This document shows positions 43,901 to 52,794 of a stretch of DNA of 64,000 nucleotides, piece by piece. The stretch's first letter is position 1, and every line of letters begins with the position of its first letter. The DNA comes from Brachypterus glaber (Eukaryota; Arthropoda; Insecta; Coleoptera; Kateretidae), in NCBI GenBank assembly GCA_958510825.1, contig OY294052.1:3617816-3681815 (forward strand), read 5' to 3'. The notes below the pieces were generated by a model. It had not been told where the DNA came from. It worked only from the letters and a program-made list of their open reading frames with translations, and made no database searches. Position numbers and translations under genes: made by a program.

Positions 43901-46837
43901 AAATTATTTTCTTGTAAATGTCATTAAAATTTTTAATAAAAATATGAATTTCTAAGCTATTTATTGGATAAAACCTTGTATGGCCCTCATGGGTAAACCG
44001 ATATTTCCCTCTCGAAAATTAACCTGCTTGGCTGACGCCTCGCAGGTTAATTTCCTCATGGGCAATATCTTACTTTACCCACTAGTGCCATAAATAATTA
44101 TTTCTGTCGATTTTAATAACAAGTGTTTCCACCAGTATACTACTATTTATTACTAGTAATAAATAACAAAAATCTCGACAAAAATAGTTTTATGAATTGG
44201 CTCGAAAGTCAATTAAAGCTGGTTGTTCCCTCTACTACTAGCTCACACAAGTCCTGGACTTTTTGTTTCAGTTAAACCATTGAGTTAAAATCACCTGCAC
44301 CACCTAATGGCGAATTTTCCACATGCAAAAAAAAAACAAAAAATGTTTTGAAATTTTCATTTTTAAAGCACAAGTTTTGTATAATATTTGAGTGACTTTC
44401 AGAAGAACAGAAGAACACTTTAAACCGTTCAAAATCAGCAAATTTTTGCGTGACGTATTTTATGAACGTTCCCTTAAGGCGCCTTTTCACGGAGCAATTT
44501 ATACGAAAGTTTGGTGCTATGCAAGTTTGCTGCCAGATATAGCATGAGGACAATTACACATTTATTTGCCTTTTCACGGAGCAAGTCATACGCAAGTTTG
44601 ACGCTAGGTTTGGACTTTTAATATTGGAAGTTAAACAATGCTGCCAACAAGACAATTTTGACGTGTCTCTGCATTTGTTGACAAAAACATAACCTAGCAT
44701 TTGCTTTTTTAAAGAAGCTTTTTAGTTAGACAGACCGACCTATTATTAATAATAATTATTAACATGTCCAGTTGCTACTATATTAGTAAAAAGAAATCGA
44801 TTTAGTAGCTTTTTTCCAGGTTGGTGCATGCCTTCAGGCAAGTTTGAGGCCATTTTCGTGCCATCAAATTATTTAGACCATGTTCTATTTTTCGGCGATT
44901 TTCACGCAAGTTTTATGGTTATTTTCGTGGTACCAACGTGGAAAAAAAGTTACCAAATCGATTTCATTTTACTAATATAGTAGCAACTGCAAATGTTAAT
45001 AATTATTATTGTTAATAATAGGTCGGTCTGTCTAACTAAAAAATTTCCTTAAAAAAGCAAATGCTAGGTTATGTTTTTGTCAAAAAACGCAGAGACACAT
45101 CAAAATTGTCTGGTTGGCAGCACTGTTTACCTTGCAATATATAGCACCAAACTTGCGTACAACTTGCTCCGTGAAAAGGCAAATCAATGTCCAATTGTCC
45201 TCATGCTATATCTGGCAGCAAACTTGCATATCATCAAACTTGCGTACAAATTGCTCCGTGTAAAGTGGTCTTTACTGAATCATTCTTGCAACAAAATTGC
45301 ATAGCACCAAACTTGCGTACAAATTGCTCCGTGAAAAGGCGCCTTTACTAGAACTTGCACCGTATTGTCTTTAGAAGCCTTTCATCTAACTAACTAACTC
45401 TATAACTCACCTGTCGATCTGTTCGTCGAACTTTTAACATTATTAAACACTGGATTGTTGTCAAAATTAGCGAACATCGGTCCGTTTGTCACTACGTTAT
45501 TATTACAACCCGAGAAGATGTCGGCTTTGTCGAAATCCGCCACGAAATCCATGTTGTTGTTGTTGTTTTTGTTGGCCTCCGGACGGGTCCTGTGACTGTT
45601 CTGCGGTGGCGGTACCGAGACTGTTGTGCCGTTGGTACCGTTTACCCTAACCGGTTTTGGATCGGACCGGGTGGTGGAGATTTTGTCTGGCTTTGTATTG
45701 CTGGGATTAGAATAACCCGGATCCAAATAGTAACTGAAAAGGTTAATTAGATGTGATAGCAGTCTAGACTAAATAATAAGGGATACAAAAATAGGCAATT
45801 GCTTAGAATAAATCCACGTTTTGGGTTCTAAAATGAAATATATAAAACACAGACCAATAAAATCTGGTGAAAATTTTTATTTATGGTTATTCAAAAATAG
45901 GGTCATTAATTTTAAGGGGTGACTCTACACAGAAAAATATAAAAAAAGTTCCTGTAAACATATGTCTAAAAATGCGTCGTAAGAGAGCTAAGCCCCTTTG
46001 AAAGTGGCTAAAAAAAATCGGTTTTTATTAATTAACTCAGGAACCCTTTGAGATATAGCAACGAGGTTTTGCACATGAGCTAATCTCGATAAGGTCCATC
46101 TTCGTATGTTATTTTCATGTACTTATTTTAACCAGGGGTGTGCGAAACGATGGGGCCTTATCAGTTTTTTGTCCCAAACTTTTTTCTGTGTAATCTTTTT
46201 GTAATTTTATTCTTGGAATATGATTCCTCAGGTCAAAATACATAAAAAAGGTACACTTGTTGTAATACTGTACGCTTAACTATTTTCAAGAAAAATTTTA
46301 ATGATGATTTAATTTTTCGTCTTCGAACCGTGAAATTTTAGCTTCAAATCAATTTTTCTCGAAAACGGTTAATCCTTCAGTATTACAACAAGTGGACCTT
46401 TTTTTATGTATTTTGACCCAAGAAATCATATTTCAAAAATTAAATCCCTAGATTTTAATTATTATCTGCACTCTTTTTCTTGACAGAAAAAAGAAGGTAT
46501 TTTACTTAATAATACATAGTAAATAAGAACGCGATGTCGTGATTGGGTTACAAGATACATGACAACACATCAAGCCAATCACGGCACCGCATTCTTGTAC
46601 TATGCTTGTTATGCGAGTCTCTGGATAGACCCTTACCTGCGTCTCTCGTATTTATCCACCATAAAGTCCCTGACTGTCTGTTCGTCTCCCGAATGGGTGG
46701 GCGGCGTACCTTCAAAGAGCCGTAGCCATACACCTCGACAATAGTCGTTGCCTCTGGTTCGCAGAAGGTCTATTTCTTCAGTGGAGAACGTCGCCATAGA
46801 GATCGACTTTACTCGGTGTGGGGGAGTGATACCTCGT
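31709..46837 (-). CDS. drongo: drongo / AGFG-type Arf-GAP and FG/NPF-repeat adaptor, 5' part missing
   Basis: Four minus-strand exons with consistent phases: 46837-46637, 45733-45411, 33268-32990 and 31947-31709. AGFG proteins carry an N-terminal Arf-GAP zinc finger, a disordered FG-repeat region and C-terminal NPF motifs that bind EH-domain endocytic proteins. In flies the gene is drongo. Here the second half of the Arf-GAP domain, the YYLDP linker, the DKYAALKDLD block and three NPF motifs are present. The exon with the CxxC zinc finger was not found and should be to the right, probably past 64000. The C-terminal exon is also not identified; reading through the last donor would add five residues and a TGA. 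Two introns are short (~0.9 and 1.0 kb), one is 12.1 kb and repeat-filled. Confidence 0.9.
32393..32957 (+). repeat. ~560 bp dispersed repeat, copy 1 (in drongo intron)
   Basis: Matches 43201-43766 plus 44101-44134 in the same orientation. Shared landmarks are TTGTAGCTTTATCGG, GATTGAAATTTTACTAGTGTC, TACGCTAATGTTAACCATAT, a GACAGACAGAC tract, and CTCGACG-TTCATGACATTCTTAAG. This copy keeps the sequence that is interrupted in the other copy. Confidence 0.75.
32990..33268 (-). CDS. drongo: drongo exon: DKYAALKDLD region
   Basis: Acceptor TATTTTTTTCAG, donor GTATTATT. Encodes LLIPAAVNNANNAWLPSQ, a Gln-rich piece, EDKYAALKDLDNAIKSQ (conserved in AGFG proteins as a DKYAALADLD-type block), then a Ser/Pro/Thr-rich stretch ending SLFGSPTQ, which contains an FG dipeptide. 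Phase 2 in, phase 1 out, matching its neighbours. Confidence 0.9.
33382..33517. mobile_element. Small MITE (136 bp)
   Basis: Inverted arms GTATGGAATAGACAATATTTC and, in reverse, GTATGGAATAGTCAGTCATTC, extending outward to AGTATATTCTATAAC / AGTATAGTCTACAAC. The GC-rich centre (CGCGCGAGCGG) stands out from AT-rich flanks. Confidence 0.7.
34342..34456. mobile_element. GGGTTCGTTCAA MITE (115 bp)
   Basis: GGGTTCGTTCAAGTATTACG at the left and, in reverse, GGGTTCGTTCAATCATTATG at the right, followed on both sides by GTAACGCA. Flanking TA dinucleotides (34339-34340, 34457-34458) suggest a TA target. Confidence 0.83.
34460..36129. other. Intronic, nothing recognised
   Basis: AT-rich drongo intron sequence; no exon or classifiable repeat could be supported. 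Confidence 0.35.
36130..36420. repeat. Dispersed repeat, copy 1, with a hairpin tail
   Basis: 36155-36335 matches 48902-49078 in the same orientation (CATTTGTTCTTAGAATTTTA; AAATCCCTAAATCAGTCATC; TTGTATAAAGCACT). It runs into a hairpin at 36326-36405, CGTTTTTAGAGCAGTAG...CGTGCGCTAAAAACG, with a CGCCGCAAGCGGC loop region. Confidence 0.65.
36735..37145. mobile_element. Diverged copy of the CAGTGCGGTCC element family
   Basis: Aligns with the left two-thirds of 58251-58967 by shared order of CTTTTGAACG, AGGGGGCAATGGGGG-like, GTGATACGTCATTTTAAAG and CTTTATTTAAC. Termini are lost. Confidence 0.55.
37600..37945. mobile_element. Right part of an ACAGGGT-ended foldback element
   Basis: Shares GTAGCAACCGTTTAAAAAAA, AAGAGGAAGTAACATTT, CCTTTAATATTAAAT and CCATTCAATATG with 46987-47575 and 52795-53528. 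It ends GTAGAATCACCTCTTAAATT...CCCTGTATA. Confidence 0.7.
38184..38879 (+). mobile_element. 696 bp repeat with terminal hairpins, copy 2
   Basis: Same orientation and boundaries (TACATCGGCAC...CATCTAGTTT) as 17211-17921, with few differences beyond a shorter CTGT tract. The 5' hairpin is slightly damaged (GTGCCGTTG in place of GTGCCGATG). Confidence 0.82.
39338..39852. mobile_element. CACTGTAAAAAA MITE, TA-flanked
   Basis: Starts CACTGTAAAAAACAAATATG and ends ATTTATTTTTTACAGTG, each next to TA (39336-39337, 39853-39854). The 515 bp interior consists almost entirely of TTACATGTAAAATT-type palindromes repeated many times. Confidence 0.82.
39855..40594. other. Intronic, nothing recognised
   Basis: No exon or repeat family could be supported in this part of the drongo intron. 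Confidence 0.35.
40595..40872 (+). mobile_element. tRNA-derived SINE
   Basis: The head has a pol III A box (TTGGTGTAGTGG, 40602-40613) and B box (AGTTCGATTCT, 40658-40668), the latter inside a perfect T-arm GTGAG/CTCAC. The acceptor stem is not conserved, so it is a SINE head and not a functional tRNA gene. A ~190 bp body follows (ATTGGTTCGAAAGTCAATTA, CTACTACTAGCCCACACAAG), and the tail is ATGTA-type repeats. Fragments recur at 44193-44262 and 53533-53576. Confidence 0.83.
40873..41400. other. Intronic, nothing classified
   Basis: Contains a short palindrome CAACCGTTG...CAACGGGTG near 41330. No gene or repeat family recognised. Confidence 0.35.
41401..41629 (+). mobile_element. Element copy inverted relative to 43767-44102
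   Basis: TACTAGTGG...GTATTGGATAAAC. It shares AATGACATTTACAAGAAAAT, GACAAGTGACAGTTGAG and GGTAATTGTCTTATTATCTG with the reverse-oriented copy 2.1 kb away. The other copy is longer by a GC-rich palindromic block. Confidence 0.7.
41769..41796 (+). repeat. (AAT)n microsatellite
   Basis: About nine perfect AAT repeats in the drongo intron; no coding role. Confidence 0.95.
42215..42373. mobile_element. Short internally deleted member of the CAGTGCGGTCC family
   Basis: Left CAGAGCGTCCCCTCAACTTT and right GGAGGTGACTTTTGGACCAC resemble the two ends of 58251-58967, with only ~160 bp between them. Confidence 0.55.
42374..43200. other. Intronic, nothing recognised
   Basis: AT-rich; no exon or repeat family supported. 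Confidence 0.35.
43201..44134 (+). repeat. ~560 bp dispersed repeat, copy 2, interrupted by an insertion
   Basis: Left part 43201-43766 and right part 44101-44134 together match 32393-32957. The right part, TCTGTCGATTTTAATAACAAG, continues the alignment after the insertion at 43767-44102. Confidence 0.72.
43767..44102 (-). mobile_element. Inserted element with a GC-rich palindrome
   Basis: Reverse-oriented relative to 41401-41629. Includes the stem AATTAACCTG...CAGGTTAATTT around GCTGACGCCTCG, nested in a wider CCTCATGGG repeat. The other copy of the host repeat at 32 kb lacks it, which fixes its approximate boundaries. Confidence 0.7.
44193..44262 (+). mobile_element. SINE body fragment
   Basis: 70 bp matching the body of the SINE at 40595-40872 (TTGGCTCGAAAGTCAATTAA; CTCACACAAGTCCTGGACT), without head or tail. 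Confidence 0.75.
44478..45343. mobile_element. GGCGCC-ended foldback element (866 bp)
   Basis: Ends GGCGCCTTTTCACGGAGCAA and its exact inverse at 45324-45343. Flanks TTAA and TTTA suggest a decayed TTAA duplication. A second inverted pair (AGTTAGACAGACCGACC; TTGCTACTATATTAGTAAAA) surrounds the centre near 44850. Sub-copies of the terminal motif occur inside both arms. Open frames reflect the symmetry. Confidence 0.83.
45411..45733 (-). CDS. drongo: drongo exon: linker after the Arf-GAP domain
   Basis: Acceptor CCTTTTCAG, donor GTGAGTTAT. One base completes Ser, then YYLDPGYSNPSNTKPDK, a Pro/Asn-rich stretch (with five Asn in a row), and MDFVADFDKADIFSG followed by MFANFDNNPVF, which resembles the acidic DFxxDFD and FANF repeats of AGFG proteins. 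It leaves one base, which joins the exon at 33268 to restore Asp. The domain is probably disordered. Confidence 0.9.
46216..46433. repeat. Imperfect inverted repeat in a short drongo intron
   Basis: CAAAATACATAAAAAAGGTAC...TTGTTGTAATACTG is matched in reverse at about 46378-46430. Upstream (from ~45887) is an AAGGGGTGACTCTACACAG segment related to the ACAGGGT family. Probably a decayed member. Confidence 0.5.
46637..46837 (-). CDS. drongo: drongo exon: second half of the Arf-GAP domain
   Basis: Acceptor TTGTTACAG, donor GTAAGGG. Translates as RGITPPHRVKSISMATF, STEEIDLLRTRGNDYCRGVW, then a variable loop and VRDFMVDKYERR. PPHRVKSISM and the GN-x-x-C-x-x-x-WL-like helix are the most conserved part of AGFG Arf-GAP domains. 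The zinc-binding CxxC...CxxC half must be encoded by the upstream exon, not located. An ATG at 46796-46798 is internal and is not the start. Confidence 0.93.
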
Positions 46838-46986
46838 CTGTAACAATTTAGAACTTAACTTTTTACACTTTTTACACTACATACCTACATTCTCTGATTG
46901 AAGAATATGCCACTAACCTAGTTATTATGTTATTATATTTTTATCTCGTTTTGATATATACAGTTGGAATAAAAAAGTACTACATA

Positions 46987-47581
46987 CAGGGTGATCAATA
47001 ACTGGCATGCCAAAATTTAAGAGGTGATTCTACATCGAAAAATATAAAAAAAGTTCCTATAAAGTTTGATTTGAAATGAGCTTTAAAATTTTAATAAAAA
47101 TAAGGTTTTTAATTAATAACTCTGCTAACCTTTAAGCTAGAGCGACAAGCTTTTGCATGTATACTAGTATTAATAAGGACAATAAGTTTATGTTAATCTA
47201 TTTTTTTTTAATTTATCCAGAGGCTTGCCTAGACGGACAAAATATCTGAGGCTTAACACATTTTTGCCCCAAACTTTTTTATCTGTAGTTTATGTGGATT
47301 TTTTGTAAAAACTATAGTCCTTGAGTAAAAATGCATAAAAAATGACATACAGTGTAACACAGAGCAACCGTTTAAAAAAAATGCAATTAAGAGGAAGTAA
47401 CATTTTGTGCCACCAAAAACGTTACTTTTTAAAAGGCTATTACTCCTTTAGTATTAAATTTAGGTGTTTTGGTGAAGAATACTTTTTTGATCAGTTTCAA
47501 AGGAAGAATCCCCCTGCAGTATTAAAATTTTATTGATGCCCCATTCAATATGTCATCTTCGAAGGGCCGTAGCTCCCTTAA
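46987..47581. mobile_element. ACAGGGTGATC element, right end lost
   Basis: Starts CAGGGTGATCAATAACTGGC and follows 52795-53528 closely (CTTTTGCATGTATACTAGTA, AAGAGGAAGTAACATTTTG, CATCTTCGAAGGGCCGTAGC), then loses similarity before the right terminal repeat. Confidence 0.75.
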
Positions 47582-47925
47582 ACCAAAAAGTGAAGTGAAT
47601 AGAAGGGTTTTAAAAAATACAGCAATGAGTTATGTTGAATTTTACATAACTTATTGCGTGACTGTGTGATTTTTATCTGCAAAACATGAAGTTCGCCTCG
47701 TAGTCAGAAATAGATCGATTATTTTAAAGATTGATTTTTTTTTCGTTTTAGTCCATATACTTCTTGTAGAAATACACCTGTCTTAACAGCTGGTGGATAT
47801 AACCATTATAATAGCGGTATACCTACAGCACGCCTGTAGGTATCAAAATAAAATTACGTTTGTTTTTTTATTTAACAGGAATGTATACGTTATTAGAAAC
47901 TATGTGCATTTAATAAGTACTATAG

Positions 47926-48197
47926 TATATTCAACTTCAAAATGAAGTGAGCGTAAACAAACGCACGTGAAAACAACGGATTTAGTGACAAGGTAGGACT
48001 CAAAACAAAATATTTCTATATAACGGTCCATTGCAATGCATTGTACGCTTCATCGCAAGTACTCACGTACTGACCTGTTTAATTTTCTACATCCATACTC
48101 TCGCAACATTCGAGTGTTCTAACCAATGAAACCCCGCGCCAGCTGCCGCGTGCGTGATTGTTTTATTTACTTCTACTGCACATTGAAGTTGAATATA
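47926..48197. mobile_element. TATTCAACTTCAA MITE, copy 2 (opposite orientation)
   Basis: Reverse complement of 27942-28210 throughout, 272 bp, with TATATTCAACTTCAA at the left and TTGAAGTTGAATATA at the right, and the same ACTATAG flank at the left end. Confidence 0.83.
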
Positions 48198-50221
48198 CCT
48201 TAACCTATTTTTTTAATTAAATATTAAAAAAATTGTGACGTACATATTTGAAAAAAAAATCAGAAATATTAGTAAAACTCAAACAAAAAGCATTGTCCTT
48301 GGTAATTGGGGGGCTAATTTTCATATGGGGGGCCATATAATTTTACTCAAAGTAGCACCTTCTTCAGCTAAAAAGTGAGAGGTGTGTACGATTAAAAAAA
48401 ATAACCCTGTATAATACAATAATTGTCCACCGAGAAAAATTAAAGGAAATAGGAATTTTTTACATTTTATAAGTAATTATTACCAAACACTTTTTTCCTG
48501 CAATTTTTTTAAGCTGGCACGGACCCGTACTATACAATTAAGATCATTTAAATCAATATCATAATCATTAGGTTAAATTGTAGCCAATTACTATCTAATC
48601 GTTTTAGAATGTTTCGCTTTTTCTCACATACAGGATGTTTTACAATGTTTTTATTTTTTTTTCTATTTTGCGACTTTTATAAGCTCATAATCACACGCAT
48701 TTTGCGTGTTCTTATAGGCCCATAAGAGGTCTGTACTTTTTGTTCTTTTGGGTTGGCAACAGACCTGGCCTATCGCTTGACATTTTCCGTGCAAATGTCA
48801 ATGTCGCTTTTAAGTTGAATTTTCTACAAAATTTTGTGTTATTTTTAGGTTATTTTTACCATGTTAAAATTATGGCTTGGTTAATTGCAGAGAAGAGATG
48901 ACTATAAAATATATCAAAATATCATTTGTTCTTAGAATTTTAAACAAGGTGTAAACTGTAATGGCAATCCAAAACAAAAATCCCTAAATCAGTCATCAAT
49001 TTAAATGTAAGTTTTTTAAAATTTTAGAGCAAAATAGAAAAAATTGTATAAAGCACTCGTTTCATAACACGTTTTTAGTTAGTCGTCTGTCCCCACTCTG
49101 CAACGCCAGTGTATCTTTGATAAAAGTTAAAAAATATGACTCATAGCTCGCATATCCCAGGGTTCTGGTAATTAGAATGTACATTTATGTACTTTCACAT
49201 AAATTAAGACTGTAAAAAAGTGTGTGTGAGAAAAGTAAGTAAAAATTTGTTACTCGGAAGTAAATTCACTCGAAAAGGGACCTAAAAAATAGATGATTTT
49301 TTGGTTTTAAATGCATTGGATACTCGATTGGACATTTCTGAGGCCTATAAATGTAAATAAATCCAAACGGAACATCCCCCCCCCATTCCGGTCTCTTTTC
49401 GGGTGACCACTCTTTATAAAATCAACACAAATATGCATGAACTTTTAAATCGTTTATTTTTGGCTGTTATTTTGAAAAGAGATTTAATACAGTTCTGTCT
49501 AGACCTGAATTAGCACGGTTTCGTGTTCACTGCGCATTTATTTTACTTTTCACAATAAAGGTCTTGAATTGAATAAATAAAAAATAGTATCTTTTTATTG
49601 TCTTTTTTACGCTTCTTGTGTTATAAAAAAAAAAATTTTCAAAAAAATTATCTGTCTGTCGATCTATCTGTCCGAGATATTTGTGACCACGATAACTCGA
49701 GAACACTTTAAGCTAATGTCTTCAAACTTGTAACATAGTATCATCATCTTAAGTTCTTGATTGTGGTGGCTTTTGATAAAAATCGGGATAGGGTTAAAAA
49801 AACGATTTGAACACTTTTTATATAACTATAGGAGAAAATATTATTTTATTGGTGGCAGTATTCTTTAAAGACAAAATAGAAATCTGTACAGAATTGTTGG
49901 GTATACCGGCAGATATTGTTATTTGAAATTTGTTAACAACACGCAAGAAACTCATTACTAAAACTTTTATTTGAACGAATTTGGCATTTTCTGCAATTAT
50001 TTACCAGAGTTCATCATTCGTACTTCCTCTCTTATTTTTTATTCGTTACCGGCAGTTATTATAACTCATCTTGCAGTTCCGTCTAACCTGCGGTCAGAAT
50101 TTTATAAAAGAAGACTAAATTATAGAAAGAAAAATAAAGCAATATTTTTGTAGAATTACGCACTAGAAAAGTACGGTTGGTGCACTCGTTTATGGTGTCG
50201 TAAAACAAATTGTGTTTATTC
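48198..50221. other. Non-coding; one dispersed repeat and a motif
   Basis: 48902-49078 is the second copy of the 36 kb repeat. 49650-49735 has imperfect CTGTCTGTC repeats followed by GACCACGATAACTCGAGAAC and AGCTAATGTCTTCAAACTTG, a version of the dispersed motif. Otherwise nothing recognised. Confidence 0.45.
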
Positions 50222-50466
50222 CAACGAACTAATAACTCTTCTCTCTAGAATTTGTAAAAACTGAAAAAAAAACGTAGCCAACATATACATTTGTCTGTCT
50301 TACTCGCACAGCTTTGTTCTAACAGAGACAACAATAACAGTTACTGGTAACTGTTATTGTTCAGGCCTGAATATACCTACTATTTGTTTACAAACAAACC
50401 GAGATGTTGGCGATACTTTATATTAACGGTATGCGTATTCTAGAGAGAAGAGTTATTAGTTTGTTG
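50222..50466. mobile_element. hAT-like MITE, copy 2, perfect 8-bp target duplication
   Basis: CAACGAACTAATAACTCTTC at the left, its near-exact inverse at the right, and GTTTATTC on both sides (50214-50221, 50467-50474). The body matches 13075-13328 in reverse. Confidence 0.92.
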
Positions 50467-50758
50467 GTTTATTCTGTTTAAAACAAAGTGATTTTGGACT
50501 AGTACCAAATCAAAACTTTTGAAATGTAACTGTGAATAAAGTGCGGACGATAAATATGATCAAAAGTAAGTTTTTATATATATTTTTTGAAAATTTCTGA
50601 GAAATTATTCTGTGTCGAGCTCGGTTTATTGAAATTATATCCTTAAAAAAAAACGGCCGTAACGCAGCGCACTTTTTCTTGACGATTTTTTTTAAATTGA
50701 TAAACAGGTGAAGCGGAGCGAGTAGGGCAATAAAAAATGAGACAGAAAAAGTTATTTT

Positions 50759-51241
50759 GGCAGACTAACATCTCTACTCTAAATTTCTCTACTCCCTAAC
50801 ATCCCTACTCCATAACATCCCTACTCCACAACAACTCTACTCCGTAACGTCTCTACTCCATAACATCTCTACTCCACACTATAGACACTCGATTAGCCAC
50901 TTGTCTTAACTCATAAGAATATTTGTCATGCTAAGTCACTGTCAAAAATGAATTCAGTTTATTAATTACTTACATATGCATGTTAAGAGTACGCGGTCAT
51001 TGTTGCTTTTAGAATAATTCATTTATGATTGTTCTAGATTTACATTAAAAGATAAACGTTTTCTAGGAAAAAAATAAAATAATCTAGAAGAAGAAGATTC
51101 TTTGTTCTTTGAACTGCTCATTTATTATTAAGTGGCTAATAAAGTGCATATAGTGTGGAGTAGAGTTGTTGTGGAGTAGGGATGTTATGGAGTAGGGATG
51201 TTAGGGAGTAGAGAAATTTAGAGTAGAGATGTTAGTCTGCC
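50759..51241. mobile_element. GGCAGAC foldback element with minisatellite arms and 8-bp target duplication
   Basis: GTTATTTT is duplicated at 50751-50758 and 51242-51249. Arms of 90-120 bp start GGCAGACTAACATCTCTAC and are built of ~17 bp CTCTACTCCATAACATC repeats; the right arm is the inverse. The ~230 bp centre is unrelated to the arms. It is the intact relative of the split element at 25561-26204. Confidence 0.9.
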
Positions 51242-51249
51242 GTTATTTT

Positions 51250-52025
51250 GCCTCCGTGCTTTTCGTTAATTCGGCTATATTACTTCTGGTGGTGTGAAAT
51301 GCCCAAAAATCATCAAAGATGCGAAAAACTAATTATGAGCTAGTTATAGCAAAAAAAAAACACTTCATAGCCCTAGGCAATAGATAACATCGGAAATCGG
51401 AAACCCCAATAAATAAAAAATATTAATATTCTTTAATTTTCTGCCCCCTCAATGAAATGTTGGCCCCAGAATTACATTTTGGTTAGAATGCGGTTAAGCC
51501 GAGCTGCAATATGGCCGAAATTCCGTTTAAAGCCAGGCCGTGAAACACCTGCATTTTACCTGACGTCTGCCAACTTTATAAAACAGCTGTTTTGATTTAA
51601 AAGCCACACGATATCTTCTCGTTGACGATTTTTCAGGAATTGCACCGACCGTTTTTGCACAAAATTCATGAAAACTGAAAGGTTAAAGCACGTTATTGAT
51701 TTTTTAAGCTATAAATAATTTTTAATAAAAAAATCTATTATGGCTCGTTATTTTAGGGTCATTACGTCACTAGTTAAGAGACGTGGGAGTCCAAGAAGTG
51801 TGACAGCAGTGTTAGCAGATTTAGCATTTTTTTATATCTAGGCGCGTTAAAAATTACTCTATTTTTGTTGACAGTTCTATTTTTTTCAAGTTTAGACCCA
51901 TTACTGCTCAAATGGTCAAAAAGGACCCATGTCAATTTTAAATTCGCTGCAAAGTAATGCCTAAGTTATGTACATGCAAAGAATTTAAAATTGGGGGTTA
52001 CTGCAGTAAAAGGTTAACATTTTAC
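51250..52025. other. Non-coding, nothing recognised
   Basis: No supported exon or repeat family. Confidence 0.35.
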
Positions 52026-52280
52026 CAACGAACTAACAACTCTTCTTTCTAGAGCACGCATACCGTTAAAATAAAGTATCGCCAACATCTCGGTTTGTTT
52101 GTTAACAAATAGTAGGTATTCAGGCCTGAACAATAACAATTACCAGTAACTGGCATTGTTGTTTCTGTTAGAACAAAGATGTGCGAGTAAGACAGACGAA
52201 TGTTTATGTTGCCGACGTTTTTGTCAGTTTTAACGAATGAAATGCCTATTCTAGAGAGAAGAGTTATTAAAAGTTATTTG
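52026..52280. mobile_element. hAT-like MITE, copy 3, perfect 8-bp target duplication
   Basis: CATTTTAC at 52018-52025 and 52281-52288 flanks a copy of the 13075-13328 family in the same orientation. The left end is CAACGAACTAACAACTC; the right end has decayed to AAAAGTTATTTG. Confidence 0.9.
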
Positions 52281-52794
52281 CATTTTACTCTTAGTATGTT
52301 TTATATTGGGAATGTTGTGATAATGTTTATTTCAAAGAAATTAATAAATAAATGAGAATGAAACAATACAAAATTTGTTTTACAAATTAAAATTAAATTT
52401 ATTATAGAAAAATAAGTGTTTAAATCCCACATAATGCAAGGCGCACCTTTTTAAGGAAAATCCAAACATTTTTTATAAAAAAATATTGCATTTTAAGCGA
52501 ATCAATAACACAGTTCCACAAAAAAAAATCAATCAAAAGGAATCTATATTCTATAGGCTTTGGGCCGCTGAATCCTATTGTAAGCACAGAATTTCTCCAC
52601 AACGTTAAGTTTCCCAGAAAAAAAGTTCAACAAAAACGACAAAAATTGCAATTTTTTTGTAATTTTGAAACTGCTTCTCTCAAAAAGCCCAATTCTGCGG
52701 CCAGGTGTTTGGGATTCACCGATCAAAAATCTCTGAGGATCATATATTTGTAAAACCAGCTGATTTTCTAAAATGGGGGGGAGGGAGGGGATAT
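52281..52794. other. Non-coding
   Basis: An open minus-strand frame of 92 codons across 52544-52822 partly overlaps a repeat end and has no recognised relatives; not called. Nothing else seen. Confidence 0.35.

Noticed and set aside
46548..46744. Alternative frames over the drongo Arf-GAP exon
   Set aside because: The true exon frame has splice sites, phase agreement and the conserved PPHRVKSISM motif; the others are shadows.
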